From Competibacter sp963695105 (GTDB taxonomy: Bacteria; Pseudomonadota; Gammaproteobacteria; Competibacterales; Competibacteraceae): a DNA stretch of 64,000 bases. Both the position numbers and the translations under genes were made by a program. Below the pieces are notes generated by a model. That model searched no databases. It was not told the DNA's origin and was given only the letters and a program-made list of their open reading frames with translations. Shown here piece by piece: positions 33,350 to 42,225 of this stretch. Location: contig CAVOGC010000019.1 in assembly GCA_963695105.1 (NCBI GenBank), positions 10,769-74,768 on the forward strand. The letters run 5' to 3'. The first letter of the stretch is position 1. The number at the start of each line of letters is the position of its first letter.

Positions 33350-36300
33350 GTGTTTTACAGCTATCAGAGCAACCAGCTTGAAGTCCTGACCGAGCAATTG
33401 GCCGGCCTGCTGCGGCGGCCTTTGCGCGCGCCGCTGGCGCGGGAGGTCGTGGTCACCCAGAGCAACGGCATGGCCCGCTGGCTGACGCTGCGCCTGGCCG
33501 AGCGCCTGGGGGTCTGCGCCAATCTGGCGTTCCAGTTTCCGGCGACTTTTCTCTGGGAGATGAGCCGGGTGGTGCTGCGCCAGTTGCCGCCGACCTCGGC
33601 GTTCGATAAGCCGGTGCTGGTTTGGCGGGTCATGGCGCTATTGCGGGAGTTGGAGGACACGCCGCGCTTTGCGCCGCCGCGGGCTTATCTCGGCGACGGC
33701 GGCGGCGACGATTTTCGCTGCCACGAACTGGCCTGCCGCATCGCCGACGGCTTCGATCAGTATCTGGTTTACCGTCCGGACTGGATCGGAAAGTGGGAGG
33801 CGGGCGAGGAGGATCACTGGCAAGCGGAGCTGTGGCGGCGGCTGGCGCGGACGGGCGCGGCGCACCGGGGGCGCGTGCAGGAACAGTTCCGCAAGGCGCT
33901 GCGCGACGGCGACTTCGACCGCCGCCGCTTGCCGGAACGGGTCGCCGTCATCGGCGTGGCGGCGCTGCCGCCGCTGTATCTGGACCTGCTGGCGGAACTG
34001 GCGCGCCATGTGGATCTGCATCTGTTCGTGCTGAATCCCTGCCAGGAATACTGGGGCGACATCCGGGCCGAACGCGATTTGGCCCGGCTGGGCGAGGAGA
34101 CCGACCCGGAGGACGCCTATCTAACGGTCGGCAATCCGCTGTTGGCCTCCTGCGGCAAGCAGGGGCGGGATTTCATCGACTTGCTGCAAGCGTATCCGCG
34201 AACGGAGTGGGACGGCTTCGCCGAACCCGGCGGCGAAACGCTGTTGCATCTGTTGCAGGCCGATATCCTGAACTTGCGCGAGCGGGGCGGCGAGGAGTGC
34301 CCGCCGTTGCCACTGCGGCCGGACGACCGCTCGTTGCAAATCCACGCCTGCCACGGGCCGATGCGCGAGGTCGAGGTTTTGCACGATCAATTGCTGGCGT
34401 TGTTCGCGGCGCGGCGGGATCTGAAGCCGTCGGACGTGATCGTGATGGCGCCGGACATCGCCGTGTACGGGCCGCTGATCGAGGCGGTGTTCGACGGCGC
34501 CCCGCGCGAACGACGGATACCGTTCAGCGTCGCCGATCAGGGCGCGCCGGTCGAGAATCCGCTGGTCGAGGTGTTTTTCGAATTGCTGGATCTGGGCGGT
34601 GGGCGCTACGACGCCGCGCGGGTGTTGGGCCTGCTGGAGCCGCCGGCGGTGCGGCGGCGCTTCGGTCTGGCGGAAGACGATCTGGAACGAGTCCGCCGCT
34701 GGGCGCGAGGCGCCGGCATTCGCTGGGGCATCGACGCCGGCATCAAGAGCACCTGGGATTTGCCAGCCACCGCCGAGCACACCTGGCGGGCCGGGCTGGA
34801 CCGGCTGCTGCTGGGCTACGCGCTGCCGGGGAACGGCCGCGAGCTGTACGGCGGCATTCTGCCCTACGACGAGGTGGAAGGCGGCGAGGCGCGGGCGCTG
34901 GGGTGCTTGCAGAGTTTCACCGAGGCGCTGTTTGGCCTGGATGTCCGCTTGCGCGAGCGCCGGCCACTGGCGGCGTGGGTGGACGTGCTGCGCGGCGTGC
35001 TGGAGCAATTTTTCGAGCCCCGCGAACGCGAGGAGAACGAACTGCAACTGATTCGCGCCGCGCTGGAAACGTTGCGCGGCAACGCCGAACTGGCCGGGTT
35101 CGGCGAGCCGGTTTTGCTGTCGGTGGTGAAATCGACGCTGCGCAACCAGTTGAACACGGCCGAGAGCGGCGCGGGGCGATTTTTGGGCGGCGGCGTGACC
35201 TGCTGCGCGATGGTGCCGATGCGCAGCATCCCGTTTCCGGTGGTGTGCCTGCTCGGCATGAACGACGACGCCTATCCGCGCCCGCACCGGCCGGTCGGTT
35301 TCGATTTGCTGGCGACCCGCTTCCGGCGCGGCGACCGCTCCCGCCGCCAGGACGACCGCTATCTGTTTCTGGAGACCCTGCTGTCAGCCCGGGCGTGCTT
35401 TTACCTGAGCTATGTCGGCCAGAACATCCGCGACAATTCGGTACTGCCGCCCTCGGTGCTGATCGCTGAGCTGCTGGATGTGGTGGACCGGGGTTTTTAT
35501 GGCGCCGACGGCCGGGCCAGCACGCAACTGCTGACGCGCCACCCCTTGCAGGCATTCAGCCGGCGCTATTTCGTCGGCGACGCGCGCCTGTTCAGCTACG
35601 CGGGGGAATGGGTGGAGGCCAGCCGGCGGGCCGGCCGCGGCGAGCGGGCGGCGACGGCGCTGCTGGCGGGAGAGTTGCCGGAGCCGGAGCCAGCCTTGCG
35701 TACAGTCACTTTGGAGGGGCTGATCCGGTTCTTCAAAAATCCGGCGCGCTGGCTGTTGCGCGAGCGGCTCGGCATCCGGGTGGAGGAGGGCGAGGAGGCG
35801 CTGGAGACTCGCGAGCCATTCGTGCTGGACGGGCTGGAAAATTATCAGGTGTTGGGCCGGGCGCTGGAACTGTACCGCGAGGACCGGCCGGCGGTGGAAA
35901 TCGAGGCGGTGCTGCGGGCGGGCGGGGCGTTACCGCACGGACAGGTGGGCGAGTGCGTGTTCGCCGGGGCGCGGGAACGGGTGGTCCGTTTCGCCGGGCG
36001 GTTGGGGCGAGTGTTGCCGCGGCGGGCGGCCGAACCGCTGAACCTGGAGCTAACGCTGGGAGAATTCCGCCTGACCGGCCGCTTGACCGGGCTGACGCCA
36101 GCGGGATGGACGGGCTATCGACTGGCGTCGATGAAAGCAAGCGATTATCTGAACTTATGGCTGCATCATCTGGCGTCGAACGCCGTGGCGCCGGTGGGGG
36201 TCGCCTCGTGCGGCCATTGGGTGGCGGAAGATCGGGATGTGGTTCTGGAACCGGTCACGAATCCTCATGAAACGTTGCGGACGCTGCTGGACCTGTATTG

Positions 36301-36586
36301 GCGGGGAACGCGACGCCTGCTGCATTTCTTTCCGAAAAGCGCGCTGGCTTACGTCGAGAAACTGGGCAAGGACGGGGATGGGGAGAGAGCCTTGCGCGCG
36401 GCGCAAACCGAGTGGGAAGGCAGTGAGTATCGGCAGAGCCGTTCGGAGCGGGAGGATGGCTATTACCAGTTGGCGTTCGGCGATACCGATCCACTGGATG
36501 GCGAGTTCGTGGAACTGGCAATGGCGGTTTTCGAACCGCTGTTTGCCCATGTTCGACGCGAGGCGGAGGACGGATCGAAGCAGTAA
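33350..36586 (+). CDS. recC: Exodeoxyribonuclease V gamma subunit RecC
   Basis: Scaffold and Chi-recognition subunit of RecBCD, which processes double-strand DNA ends. 1078 residues (E. coli 1122) from a GTG start. The N-terminus (MFYSYQSNQLEVLTEQLAGLL, then VVTQSNGMARWLTLRLAERLGVCAN) and the NDDAYPRPHRPVGFDLLA segment are typical of RecC. An inactive helicase-like fold is expected from the family. The genes for RecB and RecD, usually adjacent, are not in the window: a TetR gene on the other strand follows. They must lie elsewhere if the enzyme is functional. Confidence 0.95.
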   Translation: MFYSYQSNQLEVLTEQLAGLLRRPLRAPLAREVVVTQSNGMARWLTLRLAERLGVCANLAFQFPATFLWEMSRVVLRQLPPTSAFDKPVLVWRVMALLRELEDTPRFAPPRAYLGDGGGDDFRCHELACRIADGFDQYLVYRPDWIGKWEAGEEDHWQAELWRRLARTGAAHRGRVQEQFRKALRDGDFDRRRLPERVAVIGVAALPPLYLDLLAELARHVDLHLFVLNPCQEYWGDIRAERDLARLGEETDPEDAYLTVGNPLLASCGKQGRDFIDLLQAYPRTEWDGFAEPGGETLLHLLQADILNLRERGGEECPPLPLRPDDRSLQIHACHGPMREVEVLHDQLLALFAARRDLKPSDVIVMAPDIAVYGPLIEAVFDGAPRERRIPFSVADQGAPVENPLVEVFFELLDLGGGRYDAARVLGLLEPPAVRRRFGLAEDDLERVRRWARGAGIRWGIDAGIKSTWDLPATAEHTWRAGLDRLLLGYALPGNGRELYGGILPYDEVEGGEARALGCLQSFTEALFGLDVRLRERRPLAAWVDVLRGVLEQFFEPREREENELQLIRAALETLRGNAELAGFGEPVLLSVVKSTLRNQLNTAESGAGRFLGGGVTCCAMVPMRSIPFPVVCLLGMNDDAYPRPHRPVGFDLLATRFRRGDRSRRQDDRYLFLETLLSARACFYLSYVGQNIRDNSVLPPSVLIAELLDVVDRGFYGADGRASTQLLTRHPLQAFSRRYFVGDARLFSYAGEWVEASRRAGRGERAATALLAGELPEPEPALRTVTLEGLIRFFKNPARWLLRERLGIRVEEGEEALETREPFVLDGLENYQVLGRALELYREDRPAVEIEAVLRAGGALPHGQVGECVFAGARERVVRFAGRLGRVLPRRAAEPLNLELTLGEFRLTGRLTGLTPAGWTGYRLASMKASDYLNLWLHHLASNAVAPVGVASCGHWVAEDRDVVLEPVTNPHETLRTLLDLYWRGTRRLLHFFPKSALAYVEKLGKDGDGERALRAAQTEWEGSEYRQSRSEREDGYYQLAFGDTDPLDGEFVELAMAVFEPLFAHVRREAEDGSKQ

Positions 36587-36651
36587 AGAACGGCAAGGTT
36601 ACCGCGCGAGCGTCGGTCGAGAATGCGCCCTCTTGATGAAACAGCGGCCCG

Positions 36652-37263
36652 CTAGAGCGGCGCGGCGCGCGCGAAGCCAGTCAGATAGTGATCCAGCAGC
36701 GAGCCGGCTACCTCCTCGATCGAATGGCCGCCGACGGCTTCCAGTTTCTGGTCCAGGCTGAGAATGCAGATACCGTGAATTCCGCTCCACAGCGCGCGGG
36801 AGGCCAGGGCGCTGTCGTCCGGCGGTCGCTGGGGGCAAAGCAACATGAGTTGTTGCTGCACCAGTTCGAACATCCGCGCCACTTTCTCGTTGAAAGAGTC
36901 CGGCACGGTTTCCCCCGCCGGCAAGCGATGCTGGTAAATCGCCAGCCAGCGATTGGGTTCGTTCAGGGCGAAGGCGATGTAGCCCTGAGCCAAGGCCCGA
37001 ACGGCGGCGGCCGGCGGTGGCTGTCCGGCGACGGCGGCGGCCAGCCGCGTGTGCAGGGCGTCCAGCGTCCGTTCGTTCATCTGAGCGATCAGGTCGTCGA
37101 GGTTGCGAAAGACCATGTACAGGCTGCCGACCGTATATCCGATACGGGCGGCCACCTTGCGGGTGCTCAAGCCGGCCAAGCCCTGCGCGGCGACCAGATC
37201 CTCGGCGGCCTCCAGGGCGATCTGCCGGAGTTCCTCGCGCGTGTGTTCGTTGCGTCTGCCCAT
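36652..37263 (-). CDS. TetR-family transcriptional regulator
   Basis: A 203-residue one-component repressor. The N-terminal helix-turn-helix covers about residues 8-55 (LRQIALEAAEDLVAAQG, LSTRKVAARIGYTVGSLYMVFRNLDDLI). The C-terminal ligand domain contains ALWSGIHGICILSL, a WHG-type motif of the TetR_C_33 class. The ligand is unknown. It lies 23 bases downstream of the yegI-like kinase gene on the same strand, so it could be cotranscribed with the triad. Confidence 0.9.
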   Translation of the reverse strand: MGRRNEHTREELRQIALEAAEDLVAAQGLAGLSTRKVAARIGYTVGSLYMVFRNLDDLIAQMNERTLDALHTRLAAAVAGQPPPAAAVRALAQGYIAFALNEPNRWLAIYQHRLPAGETVPDSFNEKVARMFELVQQQLMLLCPQRPPDDSALASRALWSGIHGICILSLDQKLEAVGGHSIEEVAGSLLDHYLTGFARAAPL

Positions 37264-37286
37264 TGAAACCTCTTCGCCGCAACCGC

Positions 37287-39290
37287 CTAGCCGCCGTTGC
37301 GCCGCCAGAAAACCCCGATATTGGGATAGAAAGCCCGCAGGTCGGCTTGCGCCTGCGCCTCCCGCATCGCTTGGCGGATCAGGGCGATGTTGAGCTGGGC
37401 GCGCTGCTTGAGGATATCTGTCTTGATTTTAGCCAGTTCCTCGGGACCCGCCAGCAGTTCCCGTTCGATCTGTTGCCGTTGTTGGGCATATTGTTGGCGC
37501 AGGTTGGCGACGGCGGCCGGATTGGCGCCCTTGTCGGGATCGTAGCGAAACTGGCGCTCCAGGGCTTGACGCCAGGCCAGCAGCGCCGCATACCGCTGTT
37601 GGCCCAAGTGCTGGCCAAAACCGGGCACCGCCTGGAGCGCGGCGGGCGTCACGTCGGCGGCGGTTTCGATGCCGTAGGATTCCAGCGCCATCCGGTCGGT
37701 GGTGCGCAGTCCGGTGATCCGGGCCGCGTCGACAAAGTGACCCTCCAGAAACGCTTGCAACTGAATCTGGCGCTGGCCGGTTTCCAATCGCCGCAGGTTG
37801 CGCTGGTACTCGGCCCCCAGGTTGCGGTGGCGCTCGCGCAGTTCGTGCAGTGCTTGCAGCTTGTCGGCGAACGGCTTGGCGGTGGCGCGTCCTCGCCAAG
37901 CCGCCCGCAGCTCGGCCAGTTCCCGGCGGGCCGCCAGCAGCGCCAGCCGGCGGCGCTGGCGTTCCCGCCGCGCCGCGTTGTCCTGTGACAACGACCAGCC
38001 GACGGTCGCCAGTGGCAGCCACAGCCAGCTCAGTCGCGGGCGCAGGAGCACCGCCGCCAGGGCGATGCCGGCGACGGCCGCCGTCTTGATCGCGTTACGG
38101 CGGCGGACCCGGCGCAGCGGTTCCGGTAGCGGGGTGGGGGTGATCGGCGCCAGTTGCGCGGCCGCCGGCGCCGGCGGGTCTTCATGCATCGGCGGCTCCA
38201 GCGCCAGAATGCGATTCCAGGTCGGCTCCAGATCGAAGTCGCTGGGGCCGGCGGCGGGGCCGCCAGTCGCCGCTTGCTGGGCTGGCGGGATGAAAAACAG
38301 GGTTCCGCTGGCTTGCTCCAGCGCACACCACGGACAGGCCGGCGACCGCTGTGGGTATTTGTGCACGGCGCTGTGCCGGCAGGTGCGCAACTCGCCGTTG
38401 AGTTGTTCCAGCGCCAGCAGCCATTCGCGGGCGGAGGGCCGTGGCTGGGCCGGGCCGGGGGGCGCGAAGGCGCGCTCGAACAGGTGCGTCACCGGGCGCG
38501 GCAGGGCGGCGAGCGGCAGGGTGTGCGGTGGTGGTTCCATCAAGCGGGCGGCGGCGTGCTGGCCGAAGGCGAACCGGCATTCCTTGATGGCGCGCTCGAT
38601 CGGCATGTCACCCTTGCCCCGATAACGGCCGGCGAAGGGATGACGCCCCATGAACAGCAGGTGAAAACACAATAGGGCCAGGCCGAAGGCGTCGTGGTCC
38701 GGGGCGCGCCGCAGCCCGTGAAACGGCCGGTCCTGCAATTCCGGCGCGGTGAACTGCGGCACGCCGACATCGCAGGGGAACAGCCGGCTGCCGGTGTCGA
38801 TCTGGAAGGAATCGCAATCGATCAGCTTGACCAGCGCCTGGGTCGAGACCACCACGTTGCCGGGATTGACGTCGCCGATGATGTGACCTCGGGCGTGGAT
38901 GGTCTCGAACGCGCTGGCCAGATTGCGGGCGGCATGGATCAAGAAGGACCAGTCGGCTTGCGGGAAGGCCCGCTTGCGGTGCGCGGGGCCGTACAAACTG
39001 TGGATTTCCTGGTAGCCGCTGACCTTGGGCATGACGAAACCGCGCATCGAACCGGTCGGATGGGCGCGCAGCACGTCCACCGGCCAGGCGGCGATTTCCA
39101 GCAGGCTGGGATGGGCTTGCCGGGCCATCGCCTCCAGCTTGAGGGCCTTGTCGGCATCGACTGCCTGATGATAGATCTTGGCGACGAAGCCCGGTCGGCC
39201 GACGATTTCATGAACCGCGCCTTCCCCGCCGCGCCCCAGCGCCTTGCCCAGTTCGACGGGGTGGCCGGCGCCGCTATACAGCCTCGTCAC
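37287..39290 (-). CDS. yegI: Ser/Thr kinase with C-terminal helix-hairpin-helix, YegI type
   Basis: A 667-residue kinase. The glycine-rich loop is GRGGEGAVH (19-27), the ATP-binding lysine K38 (FVAKIY), the catalytic loop GDVNPGN (139-145) and the metal-binding aspartate in LIDCDSF (158-160, DCD instead of DFG), then FTAPEL. The kinase core thus looks active. Next come a CPWC zinc-like motif, two hydrophobic segments (IKTAAVAGIALAAVLL, WLWLPLATVGWSLS), a coiled region, and a helix-hairpin-helix (LQAVPGFGQHLGQQRYAALL). The start at GTG 39290 overlaps the upstream phosphatase gene by 17 bases. Layout equals E. coli YegI. Confidence 0.87.
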   Translation of the reverse strand: MTRLYSGAGHPVELGKALGRGGEGAVHEIVGRPGFVAKIYHQAVDADKALKLEAMARQAHPSLLEIAAWPVDVLRAHPTGSMRGFVMPKVSGYQEIHSLYGPAHRKRAFPQADWSFLIHAARNLASAFETIHARGHIIGDVNPGNVVVSTQALVKLIDCDSFQIDTGSRLFPCDVGVPQFTAPELQDRPFHGLRRAPDHDAFGLALLCFHLLFMGRHPFAGRYRGKGDMPIERAIKECRFAFGQHAAARLMEPPPHTLPLAALPRPVTHLFERAFAPPGPAQPRPSAREWLLALEQLNGELRTCRHSAVHKYPQRSPACPWCALEQASGTLFFIPPAQQAATGGPAAGPSDFDLEPTWNRILALEPPMHEDPPAPAAAQLAPITPTPLPEPLRRVRRRNAIKTAAVAGIALAAVLLRPRLSWLWLPLATVGWSLSQDNAARRERQRRRLALLAARRELAELRAAWRGRATAKPFADKLQALHELRERHRNLGAEYQRNLRRLETGQRQIQLQAFLEGHFVDAARITGLRTTDRMALESYGIETAADVTPAALQAVPGFGQHLGQQRYAALLAWRQALERQFRYDPDKGANPAAVANLRQQYAQQRQQIERELLAGPEELAKIKTDILKQRAQLNIALIRQAMREAQAQADLRAFYPNIGVFWRRNGG

Positions 39291-40266
39291 CGGAGTCTTC
39301 CCGCGGCTCGGATTCGGGGGCCGCACCCCCGCCTTCGCCCGCCGGGAGGGAAGGCGTCCTCGCGGGATCGGCGGCGGCCGCTTCCTCGCCGCCGCCGGAG
39401 GAGGGGATTGGAGGGGGAGGGTTGAGGTCCGTGTCCTCGCCGTCCTGGGTAGGCTCCACGCCGCTGGTGGCTTCGGCGGGTTCCGCCGCCAGCCGGGTGG
39501 CCAGGATCAGGGTCTTGTCGTCGTGGGTGCGCTGGTTGATCGCCGGGTCGGCGAGCAGGCGTTCCAGCGCGGTTACCAGCACCGCCGGACAGCCGGGCTC
39601 GGGATGTTCGCGCAAGCGCTGGAACAACGGGCGGAAAAACGGTTCGTGGGCCTGACGGGTTTGATAGTGCAGCGCCAGTCGTTGCAGGCCGTCGGTCAGC
39701 AGCGCGATTTCGACGACGGGTTCGCTCAGGATCGCGTATTCCAGATGGGCGGCGGCGGTGGCGTCGGTGACGAAGTAGGTCTCGTTGGCGTACTCGCCGG
39801 CCTGCGGCCAGAATACTGGTCGGTAACCCTCGTCCGGGGCGCCGATCACGATGGCGCCGTCGCCGATTTGCAGGAACAGCGCGCGGTCGGCGGCCACCAC
39901 CGCGCCCAGCAGGGTGCAGGCGAATTCCCGCATCGGCTGCCCCGTGTCCGCCGCGAGGCGCTCCAGCGCGTTTCGAACCTGCTGGAATAGCGTTTCGGCC
40001 ACGGTCGGCGTCCAATCCTCGCCGAGGGGGGCCGCCGCCAGCCAGGCCGCGCATTCGGTCAGCAGGGTCTGGCAGGTCAGTTCCGCGCCGACGCCCGAGA
40101 GGGCGGCGCTGCCGGCGCCGTCGGCGGCGACCAACACCAGCACGCCCGGTTCCGGTCCCGGCAACAGGCGGGCGGCGCAGGCGTCCTGACAGCCGGTTCC
40201 ATCGGCGAGGTGCGCCACGCCCACCACGCTGGCGTGGACATGGCGCCAGCCGTCCGCTTCGCTCAC
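39274..40266 (-). CDS. pphC: PP2C-type protein phosphatase, PphC/YegK-like
   Basis: A 330-residue metal-dependent Ser/Thr phosphatase. Motifs are QDAC with D28, VAADGAGSA with D49, the LGAVVAADRALFLQIGDGAIVI strand pair, LLTDGLQRL and THDDKTLIL with the metal-binding DD. The last 60 residues are Pro/Glu-rich and probably disordered. Translation starts at GTG 40266 within a GTGA overlap with the end of the vWA gene, a sign of coupling. In E. coli PphC dephosphorylates proteins phosphorylated by YegI, so it is likely to oppose the kinase encoded next. Confidence 0.87.
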   Translation of the reverse strand: MSEADGWRHVHASVVGVAHLADGTGCQDACAARLLPGPEPGVLVLVAADGAGSAALSGVGAELTCQTLLTECAAWLAAAPLGEDWTPTVAETLFQQVRNALERLAADTGQPMREFACTLLGAVVAADRALFLQIGDGAIVIGAPDEGYRPVFWPQAGEYANETYFVTDATAAAHLEYAILSEPVVEIALLTDGLQRLALHYQTRQAHEPFFRPLFQRLREHPEPGCPAVLVTALERLLADPAINQRTHDDKTLILATRLAAEPAEATSGVEPTQDGEDTDLNPPPPIPSSGGGEEAAAADPARTPSLPAGEGGGAAPESEPREDSGDEAV

Positions 40267-40958
40267 ACCGAGGCCCAGCCGCCGGGCGCGGCGGGGTTGC
40301 TCAGCGGTACTTCGGCGCCCGGCACCGAGCGCGACACCGACCGCATCGAATTGGACAGCCATTGGAACAGCTCGCGGAACCGCAACGCTTTCAAGCGCAG
40401 CGGCTGGCGAGCGGAAATTTGCCGCAGGATATCCAGGTTGGCGCCCTCAACCCCGACCGCGAAGAAGGCGAAGGCGCGGTTTTCCTCACCGTTGCGCACG
40501 GCGTTGGCGGCGGCTTTCCAGTCGTCGGTGGGGCTGCCGTCGGTGATCAGGAACACCCAGGGACGGAAGAAGGGGATGCCGTGTTCGCGGTACAGCACCT
40601 TGCGCTGGTCCAGCAGCTCCAGCCCCTGGATGATCGCCAGACCCATGGGCGTGTCCTTGCACGCCGCCAGTTGCGGCGGGGTGAAGTGCTCGGCGGTCTG
40701 GAATTCGTTGACCACCTGGACCGGGCCGAAGCTGACGATGGCGATCTCGACCCGCTTGGCCGCCAGGCTATCGGCCAGCAGTTCTTCCCTGAAGGTAGCC
40801 AGTCCTTCGTTGAGTTCGGCGATCGGGTGGCCGTTCATGGACCAGGAGTTGTCCAGCAGCAGTACGCAGGGGCAGCGTGGCTCCGGGTTGTCGGCGAATT
40901 CGGCGATGCTGAAATCCGCGCCGAACGGGGTTTGTCGGGACAGGTCGAGCTCGTTCAT
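40263..40958 (-). CDS. yegL: von Willebrand factor A protein, YegL/TerY-like
   Basis: A 231-residue cytosolic vWA protein. The metal-ion-dependent adhesion site is intact: DNSWS (D36, S38, S40 in VLLLDNSWSMNG), the threonine in CKDTPMGLAI, and the aspartate in ITDGSPTDDW. TerY-type vWA proteins bind partner proteins through this site. First gene of a three-gene unit vWA, PP2C, kinase, transcribed right to left with overlapping ends. GAGGAA lies 11 bases before the ATG. Confidence 0.88.
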   Translation of the reverse strand: MNELDLSRQTPFGADFSIAEFADNPEPRCPCVLLLDNSWSMNGHPIAELNEGLATFREELLADSLAAKRVEIAIVSFGPVQVVNEFQTAEHFTPPQLAACKDTPMGLAIIQGLELLDQRKVLYREHGIPFFRPWVFLITDGSPTDDWKAAANAVRNGEENRAFAFFAVGVEGANLDILRQISARQPLRLKALRFRELFQWLSNSMRSVSRSVPGAEVPLSNPAAPGGWASV

Positions 40959-41099
40959 CCTGGGGGTTCCTCGCAGGAAACGCTGGTGAAACCGCGTGAA
41001 ATATACCCTATCCGCGATGGTTGCAAGCGAGCGGGAACCAGCGCGGCGCGACCGGTATAATAGCGACCCATTCAAGTGGAAAGCGACCGGGAAAACGGG

Positions 41100-41786
41100 A
41101 TGAAGTGGGTACAAATTCGGGCGTTGTTCGCCCTGGGCGGGATGTTGGCGGCAGGCTGCGCGGCGCTGGAGCCGGAACCGACGCCGCCGGTGGGACAGGC
41201 CGTGCTGGAGGCGAGGCTGGCGGGACTCGATACCCGGTTGGCGGCGCTGGAACGTCAGATCGTCGAACAGCGGCGGGAACAGGGGCTGACGCTCGACCAG
41301 GCGCTGGCCGAGGTCGGCCGCGACATCCAGGGCGCCCGGAAGAGCGTGGCGGCGCTGCGACGCAAGGTGGAAACGCCCGTGGTGGTGGCGCGGCCGGCAA
41401 GCGTGGTCGGCGACGAGGTCTGGAAAGCGTACCATCCGGTCGATGTGGCCTTGGGCGCGTTTCCCGAGGGGGGCGGCAAACAGGTCGTGCACCCAATCCC
41501 GACCACCGTTCCGGATTCGGCGCGCGAAATTCTGGTGTACGCGCAGGTGGCCACCGGCTACGTCGAGGGTGGACCCCATCGGTTTCGGGTGGCGACGGCG
41601 CTGGACGGTGGGCGCGAGGTGTCATTTTACCTGTACGCCACCGGCCAGTCGCAGGGAGGGTGGGGTTACAATTCCGACAATGTTTGGCTGCCGATGCCGA
41701 AGAATCGGCAACTGATCCTGCAAGCGGAAGGCAAGCCGTTTTTCGGCGAGTGGAACAGCGAGGCGCGCATCATCGGTTATCGGTGA
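41100..41786 (+). CDS. Predicted lipoprotein with coiled coil
   Basis: A 228-residue exported protein. The lipobox is MLAAGC (cysteine about residue 19). A short coiled coil with an alternating Leu/Arg pattern follows (LEARLAGLDTRLAALERQIVEQR), then a compact C-terminal domain rich in Val, Gly and Trp (VATALDGGREVSFYLYATG, GGWGYNSDNVWLPM). I do not recognise a family. ATG 41100 is chosen since it puts the signal peptide at the N-terminus. It is divergent from the vWA gene with 141 bases between. Confidence 0.75.
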   Translation: MKWVQIRALFALGGMLAAGCAALEPEPTPPVGQAVLEARLAGLDTRLAALERQIVEQRREQGLTLDQALAEVGRDIQGARKSVAALRRKVETPVVVARPASVVGDEVWKAYHPVDVALGAFPEGGGKQVVHPIPTTVPDSAREILVYAQVATGYVEGGPHRFRVATALDGGREVSFYLYATGQSQGGWGYNSDNVWLPMPKNRQLILQAEGKPFFGEWNSEARIIGYR

Positions 41787-41814
41787 GACACATGCCCGCC
41801 AGCCTGATTTTTGT

Positions 41815-42200
41815 ATGGCACTGCCTTGCACGTCCAGCACCCATCCCCAGCGGCAGGGCTCGGCCGTCGCAAGCGAGTTGCAAGGCCACGCCGCATTGTG
41901 CGCGGTCCACGGGCGAGGCCCCGGTTTGTTCGCCCTTAATTTTTTGCCGATTTATTAGACCCGTCGCGGAGGACCTGATCCCAGTTGATTCGGTGCAACG
42001 CCGGTGCAACGTTTGGTGGCGTTCGGCCAACCGTCGCCGCACCTGATGGAACAGATCGAGCGCCAGCCAGACCCGCAAGCGCCGTTGGACCGTTTTGTAG
42101 GATGGAAACCTGGCCGAGAGCATGTCCCAAGGAATCCCCGCGACCAACACGTACCAGCAGCGTGTGCAAACACTCGCGAGCGTTCTCGGGCGCGGGCGGC
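41815..42200 (-). pseudogene. Decayed IS5-family transposase
   Basis: Reading right to left, pieces of an IS5-type transposase appear in alternating frames: ENARECLHTLL, then GIPWDMLSARFPSYKTVQRR (the N-terminal domain), LHRINWDQVLRDGSNKSAK (the D-S motif region), then KGEQTGASPVDRAQCG and DGRALPLG. At least two frameshifts separate them (about 42155 and about 41985). The catalytic C-terminal half and the terminal repeats are missing. An old insertion between the lipoprotein and TRAP genes. Confidence 0.78.
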
Positions 42201-42225
42201 CATGGTCGCACCAGATCCGGGCCGG

